34,773 nt of DNA, from NCBI GenBank assembly GCA_036556695.1, contig DATBIY010000026.1, positions 1 through 34,773 on the forward strand, in the 5' to 3' direction. The stretch is from DASSCW01 sp036556695 (GTDB taxonomy: Bacteria; Chloroflexota; Limnocylindria; QHBO01). A program made the position numbers and the translations under genes. The notes under the pieces were generated by a model. It was not told where the DNA came from and did no database searches. It saw only the letters and a program-made list of their open reading frames with translations. Below, one piece after another: positions 7,443 to 14,607 of this stretch (position 1 is its first letter; every line of letters starts with the position of its first letter).

Positions 7443-9044
7443 TCAGTCCGTGGCCGGCACGGGCGCAACCGGGGCCGCGCCTTCGCCCTCCTCGCCGGAC
7501 GGCGCCGACCGCGGTGGCACCTTCCGCAGCGCCATGGCAGCCACGACGGCGGTGACCACCGCACCCACCGCGCTGAGCGCGGCCACGAAGTGCAGCGCGT
7601 CCAGGAATGCCGTCTGCGCGACGGCCACCAACGCGGCTCCGACGGTCTCCGGCAGGGTGGCCGCCACCGCGAGCGCGCCGCCCAGGGTGTCGCGCGCGGC
7701 ATCGGCTGCGGCGGCCGGAACGCCGGACGGCACGGAGCCGGCAATCTCGGAGCGGTAGAACGCGGTGCCGATGCTTCCCAGGATGGCGATTCCCAGCGCC
7801 CCGCCCAGCTCGCCGCTGGTCTCGGACATGCCGGTCGCCGCGCCCGCCTGCTCGGGCGGTGCGCTGCCGACGATGAGCTCGGTGGCCAGGGTGATGACCG
7901 GGCCAAGGCCCGTGGAAATGATCGTGGAGGCAACTGCCAGAAGGAGGAGGTCGCCCAGGCCGGTGGTGCCGAGGAAGATGAGCATCCCGATGCCGACAGC
8001 AGCCGTCACCAGTCCCGTGCCCATCACCACCGACGGGCGGAAGCGGTAGATCAGCTTTGGTGCCACAGTCGAGCCCACGATGAAGCCGACGGCCGATGGC
8101 AGCGACCACAGGGCCGCGATGAGCGGCGACAGGCCCAGCACCAGCTGCAGGTACTGGGCGATGAACAGGAAGTAGCCGACCACCACGAAGATGCTGAGCA
8201 GGTAGGCCACCAGCGAGGCGCTGAACGCCGGGATGCGAAACAGCGTCACGTCGATGAGCGGCGACTCCAGGCGGCGCTGATGCCGCACGAACAGGACGCC
8301 CAGCACCAGGCCTGCGAGGATCGCGACCACCGGGATGAGTGAGATCCCGTCCTGCGCAATCTGCTTCAGCCCGAAGACCACCGCCAGGATCGCCACGATC
8401 GACATCACGGCGCTGTCCAGGTCAAGGCGCTTTGCACCCGGGTCCCGGTACTCGGGCAGGGTCCGCGGCCCCAGGAACAGCAGCAGCGCCATCACCGGCA
8501 CGCCGATCAGGAACACCGAGCCCCACCAGAAGAACTCGAGGAGGATCCCACCCAGGATGGGGCCGATGGCGCCGCCGGCCGAGTACGCCGCGATCCACAC
8601 ACCAATGGCCGTGGAGCGCTGCTTGGGGTCCAGAAACATGGTGAAGATCAGCGACAGCGTGGACGGAGCCACCGTCGCACCGGCGATGCCCATGATCGCG
8701 CGGCTGGCGATAAGCATCTCGGCGCTCTGCGAGAAGGCCGCGAGCAGCGACGCCAGGCCGAAGCCGGCGGCGCCGCCCAGCAGCAGCTTCCGCCGACCAA
8801 CGCGATCGCCCAGCGTGCCCATGGTGATCAGCAGCCCGGCCACCAGGAAGCCGTAGATGTCGATGATCCACAGCAGCTGGACGCTGGACGGCAGGAGCTC
8901 CTCGCTGATCCGCGGAATCGCCAGGTTGAGGACCGTCAAATCCATGGCGTAGACCAGCGCCGCCAGGGTCAGCACCGCGAGGCCGATCCACTCCCGCCTC
9001 GTCGCGCGCGCCGGCACCTGGCCGTTGGTCGTCTGCTCTGTCAC
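7443..9044 (-). CDS. MFS drug exporter, DHA2 (EmrB/QacA) type
   Basis: A 533-residue, 14-helix major facilitator. Helix 1 contains YAMDLTVLNLAIPRI, the DHA2 D1 motif. Motif A is GTLGDRVGRRKLLL. Motif C of drug/proton antiporters appears in AGGAIGPILGGIL. A Ser/Pro/Glu-rich tail (PPRSAPSGEEGEGAAPVAP) is cytoplasmic. Expected role: proton-driven export of hydrophobic or cationic toxicants; the substrate is unknown. The GTG at 9044 is preceded by GAGGAG about 10 bases upstream, so translation here uses a Shine-Dalgarno site. It heads a minus-strand run ending with DUF1801; pairing with a putative base-damage repair protein is suggestive of a genotoxin-response unit, which is inference. Confidence 0.93.
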   Translation of the reverse strand: MTEQTTNGQVPARATRREWIGLAVLTLAALVYAMDLTVLNLAIPRISEELLPSSVQLLWIIDIYGFLVAGLLITMGTLGDRVGRRKLLLGGAAGFGLASLLAAFSQSAEMLIASRAIMGIAGATVAPSTLSLIFTMFLDPKQRSTAIGVWIAAYSAGGAIGPILGGILLEFFWWGSVFLIGVPVMALLLFLGPRTLPEYRDPGAKRLDLDSAVMSIVAILAVVFGLKQIAQDGISLIPVVAILAGLVLGVLFVRHQRRLESPLIDVTLFRIPAFSASLVAYLLSIFVVVGYFLFIAQYLQLVLGLSPLIAALWSLPSAVGFIVGSTVAPKLIYRFRPSVVMGTGLVTAAVGIGMLIFLGTTGLGDLLLLAVASTIISTGLGPVITLATELIVGSAPPEQAGAATGMSETSGELGGALGIAILGSIGTAFYRSEIAGSVPSGVPAAAADAARDTLGGALAVAATLPETVGAALVAVAQTAFLDALHFVAALSAVGAVVTAVVAAMALRKVPPRSAPSGEEGEGAAPVAPVPATD

Positions 9045-9103
9045 GTGGTGGTCACTCCTCGAACGGTTCCGCTGCCCTTATTGACCGACCGCGGCCGTCA
9101 CAT

Positions 9104-9529
9104 TCATCGCTGCCTGGCAGCCAGCCTGGCGTGGCCGGCCTCGATGAGCGGCATCAGCTCCTCGCTGACAGCGCGGTGGCTGGGGTTGAGGATCGAGATC
9201 CAGCGCTGCTTCGCGTAGACCGGATGCGGGATGAAGGTGTCGAACACAGCGTAGTCGGGATCCGCCACGCCACCCACCAGGCGCGCGAAGGTTGCGCGGT
9301 CCACGCCCACGTTGACCCGGAACACGCCGTCACGTGCCAGGTTGGAGGGGTTGCCCATGTCGTGCTCATCGGTCCATACGACCGTGGCGAAGTTCGGCCA
9401 GTGCCCGTCGTCCATGGAGAAGAAGGCCGCCGAGTCCAACTCGGCCACGGCGGCATCGGGAAATCGCTGGCGGATCAGCTGAACCATCTGCTCCCTGTCA
9501 GGCCCATCGGGCAGAACGTCATCACTCAT
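9104..9529 (-). CDS. DUF6194-family protein
   Basis: A 141-residue protein matching the DUF6194 type: ATVVWTDEHDMGNPSNLARD, then GVFRVNVGVDRATFARLVGG, then DTFIPHPVYAKQRWISILNP. Function unknown; members are single-domain cytoplasmic proteins common in actinobacteria and Chloroflexota. The ATG at 9529 is preceded by TACGCT and 6 bases, with no Shine-Dalgarno site. It diverges from the PhnD-like gene; the two start codons lie 57 bp apart. Confidence 0.8.
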   Translation of the reverse strand: MSDDVLPDGPDREQMVQLIRQRFPDAAVAELDSAAFFSMDDGHWPNFATVVWTDEHDMGNPSNLARDGVFRVNVGVDRATFARLVGGVADPDYAVFDTFIPHPVYAKQRWISILNPSHRAVSEELMPLIEAGHARLAARQR

Positions 9530-9535
9530 GCGCCG

Positions 9536-9541
9536 AGCGTA
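9536..9541 (-). promoter_or_regulatory. Candidate leaderless -10 element (TACGCT)
   Basis: Minus-strand TACGCT followed by CGGCGC and the ATG at 9529 of the DUF6194 gene. Confidence 0.5.
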
Positions 9542-9574
9542 CCTTCTGCAGGTCAAGATGCCCGTGACCGGCTG

Positions 9575-9580
9575 TAGCAT
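9575..9580 (+). promoter_or_regulatory. Candidate leaderless -10 element (TAGCAT)
   Basis: TAGCAT followed by CCGCAC and the GTG at 9587. It shares the 57-bp divergent interval with the DUF6194 promoter. Confidence 0.55.
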
Positions 9581-9586
9581 CCGCAC

Positions 9587-10453
9587 GTGCGGGCCGCAGC
9601 CACCGAGCCGTTGCGCGTCGCCAGCCACCTCGCGCCGGGGGTGGAGCCGCTGTATGCCTTCCTGGCCGGCTACCTGGCGGAGTGCGTGGGCCGGCTGGCC
9701 GAGTTCACGGTCGCCGAGTCGTACGAGCGCTGCGCCCAGGACGTCGACGACGTCTGCTTCGTGTGCAGCATCCCCTACCTCCTTTTCGCCGATGACGGGC
9801 GCATCGACATGGAGGTCATCGCCGCGCCGGTGCTGCGCGGCGAGCGCTATGGCGGACGGCCGATCTACTTCTCGGACGTCATCGTGGCCGCGCAAAGCCG
9901 ATACCGTTCCTTCGCCGACCTGCGCGGTGCCCGCTGGGCGTTCAACGAGCCGTTCTCGCATTCGGGCTACATGACGGTGCTGCACCACCTGGCAACCCTG
10001 GGCGAGGACCTGGGCTATTTCTCGGAGATGGTCGAGACGGGGTTCCACCAGGACGCGATCCGGATGGTGGCCGATGGCCGGGTGGACGCCTCGGCCATCG
10101 ACTCGCAGGTCCTGGACATCGAGCTGCGCGACGATCCGGAGCTGGCTGTGCGGCTGCGGCGGATCGGCACCATCGGTCCTTCGACCATCCAGCCGGTGGT
10201 CGCCTCGCGCTCACGCCTGATCGATACGGAACGGCGCATCATCACGGACGCCCTGCTGGCGGTCGCCGATGTGCCGGCCGCGCGCCCGCTGCTCGAAGCG
10301 GCCATGGTCGAGCGATTCGTGCCCCTCTCGGGAGCCGCCTACGATGACATCCGCGAGATGTTTGGCCGCGTGCGGCGAGCCGGGCTGCTGGACGCGGCCT
10401 GGGACGCCCGGTGGCAGGCCACCATCACCGGGGCCCGAGCCGCAACGACATGA
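9587..10453 (+). CDS. PhnD/SsuA-like periplasmic-binding-fold protein without signal peptide
   Basis: A 288-residue type 2 substrate-binding fold of the PhnD/transferrin-like group. Diagnostic stretches are VCFVCSIPYLLFADD, YFSDVIVAAQSRYRSFADLR, the GARWAFNEPFSHSGYMTVLH segment, and GRVDASAIDSQVLDIEL. The last matches the family's D-x-x-A-x-D/S recognition of a charged ligand. No signal peptide or lipobox is present: the protein starts directly with the first domain strand (LRVASHLAP), and no ABC permease or ATPase is nearby. A cytoplasmic role, either enzymatic like the MqnA/MqnD relatives or as a ligand sensor, is therefore more likely than transport; this is inference. The GTG start is preceded by TAGCAT and 6 bases. 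The stop overlaps the next gene (ATGA). Confidence 0.8.
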   Translation: MRAAATEPLRVASHLAPGVEPLYAFLAGYLAECVGRLAEFTVAESYERCAQDVDDVCFVCSIPYLLFADDGRIDMEVIAAPVLRGERYGGRPIYFSDVIVAAQSRYRSFADLRGARWAFNEPFSHSGYMTVLHHLATLGEDLGYFSEMVETGFHQDAIRMVADGRVDASAIDSQVLDIELRDDPELAVRLRRIGTIGPSTIQPVVASRSRLIDTERRIITDALLAVADVPAARPLLEAAMVERFVPLSGAAYDDIREMFGRVRRAGLLDAAWDARWQATITGARAATT

Positions 10454-10893
10454 AGACGGGAGCGAGCGATTCAGTGGAGTACCGCATCGAAGCCATCACC
10501 CTGCCGGTCAGCGACGTCGACCGCGCCAAGGAGTTCTACCTGAAGGCCGGCTGGAACCTGGACGTCGACACCCAGCCCACGCCCGAGTTCCGCGTGGTCC
10601 AGTTCACGCCGCCCGGCTCGCCGTGCTCCATCTCGTTCGGAGTCGGCTTCCCGCAGTCGGAGCCAGGATCGTACGTCAACACCTACCTGGTGGTGAGCGA
10701 CATCGAGGCGGCGCATGCCGACCTCGTCGCGCGCGGCATCGAGGTCAGCGACATCTACCATTTCGGGCCCCAGGGCCAGACGCCCGGACCGGATCCACAG
10801 CGCGGCGACTACGGCTCGTACGCGGACTTCTCCGATCCCGACGGCAACATCTGGCTGCTCCAGGAGGTCCCCAGCCGCGCTTCTGGCGCGTAG
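10450..10893 (+). CDS. VOC (glyoxalase/bleomycin-resistance) family protein
   Basis: A 147-residue vicinal-oxygen-chelate protein. It opens with EAITLPVSDVDRAKEFYLKA, the first beta-alpha unit; the second module runs from YLVVSDIEAAHADLVARGIE to YADFSDPDGNIWLLQEV, where the terminal Glu is a usual metal ligand. Members are dioxygenases, isomerases or antibiotic-binding proteins; the substrate is not evident. The ATG at 10450 overlaps the stop of the PhnD-like gene (ATGA), so the two are translationally coupled and probably act on the same small molecule (inference). Confidence 0.9.
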   Translation: MKTGASDSVEYRIEAITLPVSDVDRAKEFYLKAGWNLDVDTQPTPEFRVVQFTPPGSPCSISFGVGFPQSEPGSYVNTYLVVSDIEAAHADLVARGIEVSDIYHFGPQGQTPGPDPQRGDYGSYADFSDPDGNIWLLQEVPSRASGA

Positions 10894-10967
10894 CGCCGCC
10901 AGGCGACGTTGCGGCGAGTTGTGACGTTGTGGTGTGGATCGGGCGACCCGCACAGCCCGGCTCCCGC

Positions 10968-10996
10968 TTGACAGGACGGATATACAACCGTATGGT
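10968..10996 (+). promoter_or_regulatory. Sigma-70 promoter of the ArsR unit (TTGACA-17-TATGGT)
   Basis: TTGACA at 10968-10973, a 17-base spacer and TATGGT at 10991-10996. The predicted transcription start falls at about the ATG at 11005, 8 bases after the -10, so the mRNA would be leaderless. Best promoter match in the window. Confidence 0.75.
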
Positions 10997-11000
10997 TGTA
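10983..11000. promoter_or_regulatory. ArsR-type operator: perfect inverted repeat over the -10
   Basis: TACAACC-GTAT-GGTTGTA, a perfect 7-bp inverted repeat with a 4-bp centre. It covers the -10 hexamer of the promoter driving the ArsR gene. The geometry fits autorepression by an ArsR-family dimer. Confidence 0.7.
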
Positions 11001-11004
11001 CGTA

Positions 11005-11358
11005 ATGCAGCTTCTGCCGAACCACGACGGCATCTTTGGCGCGCTGGCCGACGCCACGCGGCGTGACATCGTGCGCCGCGCTATGGCCGGCGAGGAGGGC
11101 GTGGCGGAGCTGGCCAGCCACTACCCCATGAGCTTCGCGGCAGTGCAGAAGCACGTCGCGATCCTGGAGCGCGCTGGGCTCGTCACCAAGGAGCGCCACG
11201 GCCGCCGCAAGGTGGTCCGCACCAACCTGCAGGCCCTGCTGGTGGCCCGCCGCCTGCTGGACGAGTACGAGGAGCTTTGGCGCGGGCGCATCGAGCGCAT
11301 GACCGACCTCATCCACCGCAACGTCACCCCCGGAACCCCCAAGGAGACCAACCCGTGA
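11005..11358 (+). CDS. ArsR-family winged-helix repressor
   Basis: A 117-residue ArsR/SmtB-type regulator. It opens with the signature FGALADATRRDIVRRAM; the recognition helix is in HYPMSFAAVQKHVAILERAG, followed by the wing LVTKERHGRRKVVRTN. No metal-binding cysteines are present, so it is of the metal-independent kind commonly paired with SRPBCC proteins. The ATG at 11005 is chosen over a TTG at 10996, because the latter would start inside the -10/operator. The downstream SRPBCC gene starts in the stop codon, a standard ArsR-SRPBCC pair. The operator overlapping the promoter predicts autoregulation. Signal and targets are unknown. Confidence 0.92.
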   Translation: MQLLPNHDGIFGALADATRRDIVRRAMAGEEGVAELASHYPMSFAAVQKHVAILERAGLVTKERHGRRKVVRTNLQALLVARRLLDEYEELWRGRIERMTDLIHRNVTPGTPKETNP

Positions 11359-11861
11359 CCGTGACCGCCGTCCAGAAGGACCCCAACGCGCTGACCATGA
11401 CGGTCATCGCGGAGTTCCCCGCCACCCCGGAGCGGGTGTGGCAGCTGTGGGCCGATCCGCGCCAGCTCGAGCGCTGGTGGGGACCACCCACCTACCCCGC
11501 CACCGTCGACGCGCATGACCTGCGCTCGGGCGGGCGGGTCGAGTACCACATGACCGGCCCGACCGGCGACCAGCCCAAGGGCTACTGGGAAGTCGACGAC
11601 GTGCAGCCACCCCATCGGCTTGTCTTCCGCGACGGCTTCCTCAACGACGACGGCAGCGTGAACGACGCCCTGCCGGCCACGGCCGCCACGGTGACCATCG
11701 AGGAGGCCGGCAACGGGCAGACGCGCATGTCCATCCGCAGCCAGTTCCCCAGTGTCGAGGCCATGGAGCAGCTCGTGGCCATGGGAATGGAGGAGGGCCT
11801 GAAGGAGGCCGTCGGCCAGATCGACGCCATCCTGGCCGAGGGTGTGAAATCCACCGCCTGA
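11355..11861 (+). CDS. SRPBCC/AHSA1-family protein
   Basis: A 168-residue START-like hydrophobic-pocket protein. Diagnostic: TVIAEFPATPERVWQLWADP, then ERWWGPPTYPATVDAHDLRS and GGRVEYHMTGPTGDQPKGYW, with the C-terminal helix MEQLVAMGMEEGLKEAVGQI. The family binds small lipophilic molecules; stand-alone ArsR-linked members have no known reaction. The GTG at 11355 overlaps the ArsR stop (GTGA), and AAGGAG lies 8 bases upstream, so the start is well supported. It is the probable effector partner of the ArsR regulator and is transcribed from the same promoter. Confidence 0.93.
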   Translation: MTVTAVQKDPNALTMTVIAEFPATPERVWQLWADPRQLERWWGPPTYPATVDAHDLRSGGRVEYHMTGPTGDQPKGYWEVDDVQPPHRLVFRDGFLNDDGSVNDALPATAATVTIEEAGNGQTRMSIRSQFPSVEAMEQLVAMGMEEGLKEAVGQIDAILAEGVKSTA

Positions 11862-11920
11862 AGCCGATGAATTCGGCGGCCACCGGCCGTCCAACGAGCA
11901 ACGGAGCTGGAGACCTTCAA

Positions 11921-12814
11921 ATGACACAGCAGGCGGTCGAGATGACCACGCGCACACTCGACACCCAGAACGCGACCATCACCTATGACGTGCGGCCGGG
12001 TGGTGATGGCAGCCAGCCGCCGCTGATGCTGATCGGCTCGCCGATGGGCGCGGCCGGCTTCACCTCGCTGGCGACCCACTTTCCCGATCGGACCATCGTG
12101 ACCTACGACCCGCGGGGCAGCGAGCGCAGCAAGCGGACCGACGGCAAGTCCCAGAACTGGGTAGAGGAGCATGCCGATGACCTCCATCGCCTCATCCAGC
12201 AGGTAGGCGGACCGGTGGATCTGTTCGCCAGCAGCGGCGGCGCGGTGAACGCGCTGGAGCTGGTGAGTCGCCACCCGGAGGACGTGAGGGTGCTGGTGGC
12301 GCACGAGCCGCCATTGGCCACGGCGCTCCCGGACCACGAGGCCGCGCTGGCTGCTGCCCTGGATGTCCACGAGACGTACATGCGCGGCGGCACCGGGCCG
12401 GGCATGGCCAAGTTCATCGCCCTGACCAGCCTCAAGGGCGAGATCCCGGCCGACTGGACCAGCCAGCCGGCGCCGGATCCGGCCGCGTTCGGGCTGCCGA
12501 CCGAGGACGATGGCAAGCGCGACGACCCGCTGCTGGGTCAGGCCATCGGCTCCGCCATCACCTACCAGGCGGACTTCGACGCGCTGCGGGCGTCTTCGAC
12601 GAAGATCGTCATGGCGGCCGGCACCGAGTCCGAGGGCGAGATGGCCAACCGCGGCGCCTATGCCGTGGCCGAGCGCCTGGGCACGGAGGTGGCGAAGTTC
12701 CCGAGCCACCATGGCGGCTTCCTGGGCGGCGAGTACGGCTGGGGCGGCGATCCCGATGCTTTCGCCCCGCGGCTGCGCGAGGTGCTGGACCGCGCGGTTG
12801 CGAGCCGTGGGTAA
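11921..12814 (+). CDS. Alpha/beta-fold hydrolase
   Basis: A 297-residue alpha/beta hydrolase. The oxyanion-side segment is MLIGSPMGAAGFTSLATHF, and YDPRGSERSKRTDGK matches the strand-4 region. The nucleophile elbow reads DLFASSGGAVNALEL (A-S-S-G-G in place of G-x-S-x-G). The likely catalytic His is in FPSHHGGFLGGEYGW. Cytoplasmic, substrate unknown. GGAG precedes the ATG at 11921 at a usable distance. It follows the SRPBCC gene by about 60 bp on the same strand and may belong to the ArsR-controlled unit. Confidence 0.9.
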   Translation: MTQQAVEMTTRTLDTQNATITYDVRPGGDGSQPPLMLIGSPMGAAGFTSLATHFPDRTIVTYDPRGSERSKRTDGKSQNWVEEHADDLHRLIQQVGGPVDLFASSGGAVNALELVSRHPEDVRVLVAHEPPLATALPDHEAALAAALDVHETYMRGGTGPGMAKFIALTSLKGEIPADWTSQPAPDPAAFGLPTEDDGKRDDPLLGQAIGSAITYQADFDALRASSTKIVMAAGTESEGEMANRGAYAVAERLGTEVAKFPSHHGGFLGGEYGWGGDPDAFAPRLREVLDRAVASRG

Positions 12815-12974
12815 GGTCAGCGCGGGCGCCACGGTGTCGCTCGACGGCTTCATCGCTGGGCCGGACGAGACGGGCTTCGACCTGCAGTTCAAGTCGTATG
12901 GCGCCGGCGACGTTGAGGTGCCTATGCCGGATGACACGGCGGGCGTCCATCTGCGCTACCGCGTGATCAGATGA
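12807..12974 (+). pseudogene. RibD/DHFR-like gene with internal deletion
   Basis: A 55-codon frame from GTG 12807. It opens with GKVSAGATVSLDGFIAGPDE, the family's N-terminus, and ends with DDTAGVHLRYRVIR, the family's C-terminus. About 130-140 residues that normally lie between them, including the nucleotide-binding GGG segment, are missing. The join is in frame, so a short peptide could still be made, but it cannot form the reductase fold. It overlaps the hydrolase end by 8 bp, and its TGA overlaps the ATG of the following intact RibD-like gene (ATGA). Confidence in the remnant call is good; whether it is a real deletion or an assembly collapse cannot be told. Confidence 0.7.
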
Positions 12975-13537
12975 GCGGCAAGCTGGTCTACAGCCTGAAC
13001 GTCTCGCTGGACGGCTTCATGGAGAGCGTCGAGCACAGCCTGGATTGGGGCGTCGTCGACGAGGAGATTCACCGCTGGTTCAACGAGCAGGAGCGCTCGC
13101 TGGACGCGTCGCTGTACGGCCGGCGCCTGTACCAAACGATGGCCGGCTACTGGCCCACCAGCCGCAACGACCCGGAAGCCACTCCGACCATGCGGGAGTA
13201 CGCCGACATCTGGAACGCCAAGCCGATCTTCGTGTTCTCGACGACGCTGGGCGAGGTGGTGTCCAACGCCCGCGTGGTGCGGGGCGACGTCGAGGAGCGC
13301 CTGGCCGAGATCCGCAGCGAGTTCGACGGCGACCTGGGCGTGGGTGGAGCCGACCTGGCCGGTCAGTTCGTGCGTCGCGGCCTGGTCGACGAGTATCGGC
13401 TGGTCATCCATCCGGTCGTCCTGGGCAGCGGAACGCCCTTCTGGCCCACGCTCGACGAGCCACTGCGCCTGCAGCAGGTCGAGCGGCACGAGTTCAGCTC
13501 CGGGGTGGAGATGCGGGCCTACCGGCCAGTGCGGTGA
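12971..13537 (+). CDS. Dihydrofolate reductase family protein (RibD C-terminal domain)
   Basis: A 188-residue intact family member. N-terminus KLVYSLNVSLDGFMESVEHS; then LYGRRLYQTMAGYWPTSRND, which matches the conserved GRxxY/F region; KPIFVFSTTL; the nucleotide-binding LGVGGADLAGQFVRRGLVDE; and the terminal LVIHPVVLGSGTPFWP. NADPH-dependent reduction of an unknown substrate is expected from the family. The ATG overlaps the stop of the preceding broken paralogue, so its translation may depend on ribosomes finishing that remnant. Confidence 0.92.
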   Translation: MSGKLVYSLNVSLDGFMESVEHSLDWGVVDEEIHRWFNEQERSLDASLYGRRLYQTMAGYWPTSRNDPEATPTMREYADIWNAKPIFVFSTTLGEVVSNARVVRGDVEERLAEIRSEFDGDLGVGGADLAGQFVRRGLVDEYRLVIHPVVLGSGTPFWPTLDEPLRLQQVERHEFSSGVEMRAYRPVR

Positions 13538-13849
13538 CGGCGCCGCGGCGATGTTCATGTCACGGCATCGGCAAATTCAGATGACATGCGCATGCGGCGC
13601 GGAAATTGGCCGATCTGGCTGCTCCTGCGGCTTCCAGTGCGCACGGAGCCCCTCCTGAGCAGCTTTTCGCGGACCGACGCGACCCTCAAATGAATCCGCC
13701 GCCTTGGAGGACCGGAAGGGCTGATTCCTGACAGTTCTTGTCAACAAATGCGGCTAGTGTGGTTGGGTAACGCCGAGGTGGCCCGCGGCCTGCAGGCACG
13801 GTGCCACTGACGAGCACGACGCACCTACTTCCCTGACACGAGGTATCGC
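13538..13849. other. Intergenic region of 312 bp
   Basis: Contains a possible cysteine-rich micro-ORF (13581-13658) and a short perfect inverted repeat TGACA-GTTCT-TGTCA at 13729-13743 that could be an operator for the downstream hydrolase. I find no convincing -35/-10 pair or RNA gene. The start of the next gene has a GAGG site. Confidence 0.5.
13581..13658 (+). CDS. Possible cysteine-rich micro-ORF
   Basis: A 25-codon frame from ATG 13581 encodes a peptide with five cysteines in the pattern CxC, then CxC and a further C four residues on (TCACGAEIGRSGCSCGFQCA). The spacing resembles tiny metal-binding peptides or half a zinc knuckle. An upstream in-frame ATG at 13551 would give 35 residues. 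Neither start has a Shine-Dalgarno site or a -10 hexamer at leaderless spacing. It may be chance or the remnant of a larger metal-binding protein. Confidence 0.25.
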   Translation: MTCACGAEIGRSGCSCGFQCARSPS

Positions 13850-14584
13850 ATGACGGCACAGCCTGAGAACCGATCGGCACCCATCGTCCTGGTCCCCGGC
13901 TTCTGGCTCGGCGCCTGGGCGTGGGACGAGGTGGCCGAGCTGCTGCGCAACGACGGGCATGAAGTCACGGCGCTGACGCTGCCGGGCATGGACTCCGATG
14001 CGGGTGATCGGTCCAGCATCACCTTCGCCGACCACGTGAACGCCATCGCCGACGCCGTGCGCGCGGCCGACGAGCCTGTGGTGCTCGTCGTGCACAGCGC
14101 CACGGGGTATAGCGGGTACGCGGCCAGCGACAAGCTCCCGGATCGGATTGCGGCCATGGTCTACGTCGATACCGGCCCAGGTATCGGCGCTATGGATGCC
14201 GACGCGACCGAGGACAAGGCGTTGCCGCCGCCGGAGGAGCTGGCTGAGAACGAGAACCTCTCGGGCCTCAGCGAGGAGCAGCTGGCCACGTTCCGAGAGC
14301 GCGCGGTGTCGGTGCCGGTCGGCGTGCTGCGTGAGGGTATGGAGCTCACCAACGACGCCCGCAAGGACATCCCCAGCACCATGATCTGCACCGCCTACAG
14401 CGTCGAGGAATACAAGGACGCGGCGCAGGACAACCATGACTGGCTGGGCGGCGTCAGCGAGCTGCGCAACCTGGAGTGGGTCGAGTTGCCGACCAGCCAC
14501 TGGCCGATGTGGTCGCGTCCGAAAGACCTGGCACAGATCATCGGCGACCTGGCTCGCAGGTACGTGACGGCGGCGGTCCGCTAG
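13850..14584 (+). CDS. Alpha/beta-fold hydrolase (esterase-like)
   Basis: A 244-residue alpha/beta hydrolase. The oxyanion-hole loop is PIVLVPGFWLGAWAWDEVAE. The nucleophile Ser lies in LVVHSATGYSGYAA (H-S-A-T-G, variant of G-x-S-x-G). The catalytic His is in LPTSHWPMWSRPKDL, typical of the family's C-terminal end. No signal peptide. Resembles MenH/esterase-like small-molecule hydrolases; the substrate is unknown. GAGG lies 6 bases before the ATG at 13850, so the start is clear. The short upstream inverted repeat may regulate it. Confidence 0.92.
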   Translation: MTAQPENRSAPIVLVPGFWLGAWAWDEVAELLRNDGHEVTALTLPGMDSDAGDRSSITFADHVNAIADAVRAADEPVVLVVHSATGYSGYAASDKLPDRIAAMVYVDTGPGIGAMDADATEDKALPPPEELAENENLSGLSEEQLATFRERAVSVPVGVLREGMELTNDARKDIPSTMICTAYSVEEYKDAAQDNHDWLGGVSELRNLEWVELPTSHWPMWSRPKDLAQIIGDLARRYVTAAVR

Positions 14585-14607
14585 GACCGTCGCTGGTTCA
14601 GCGGCTG

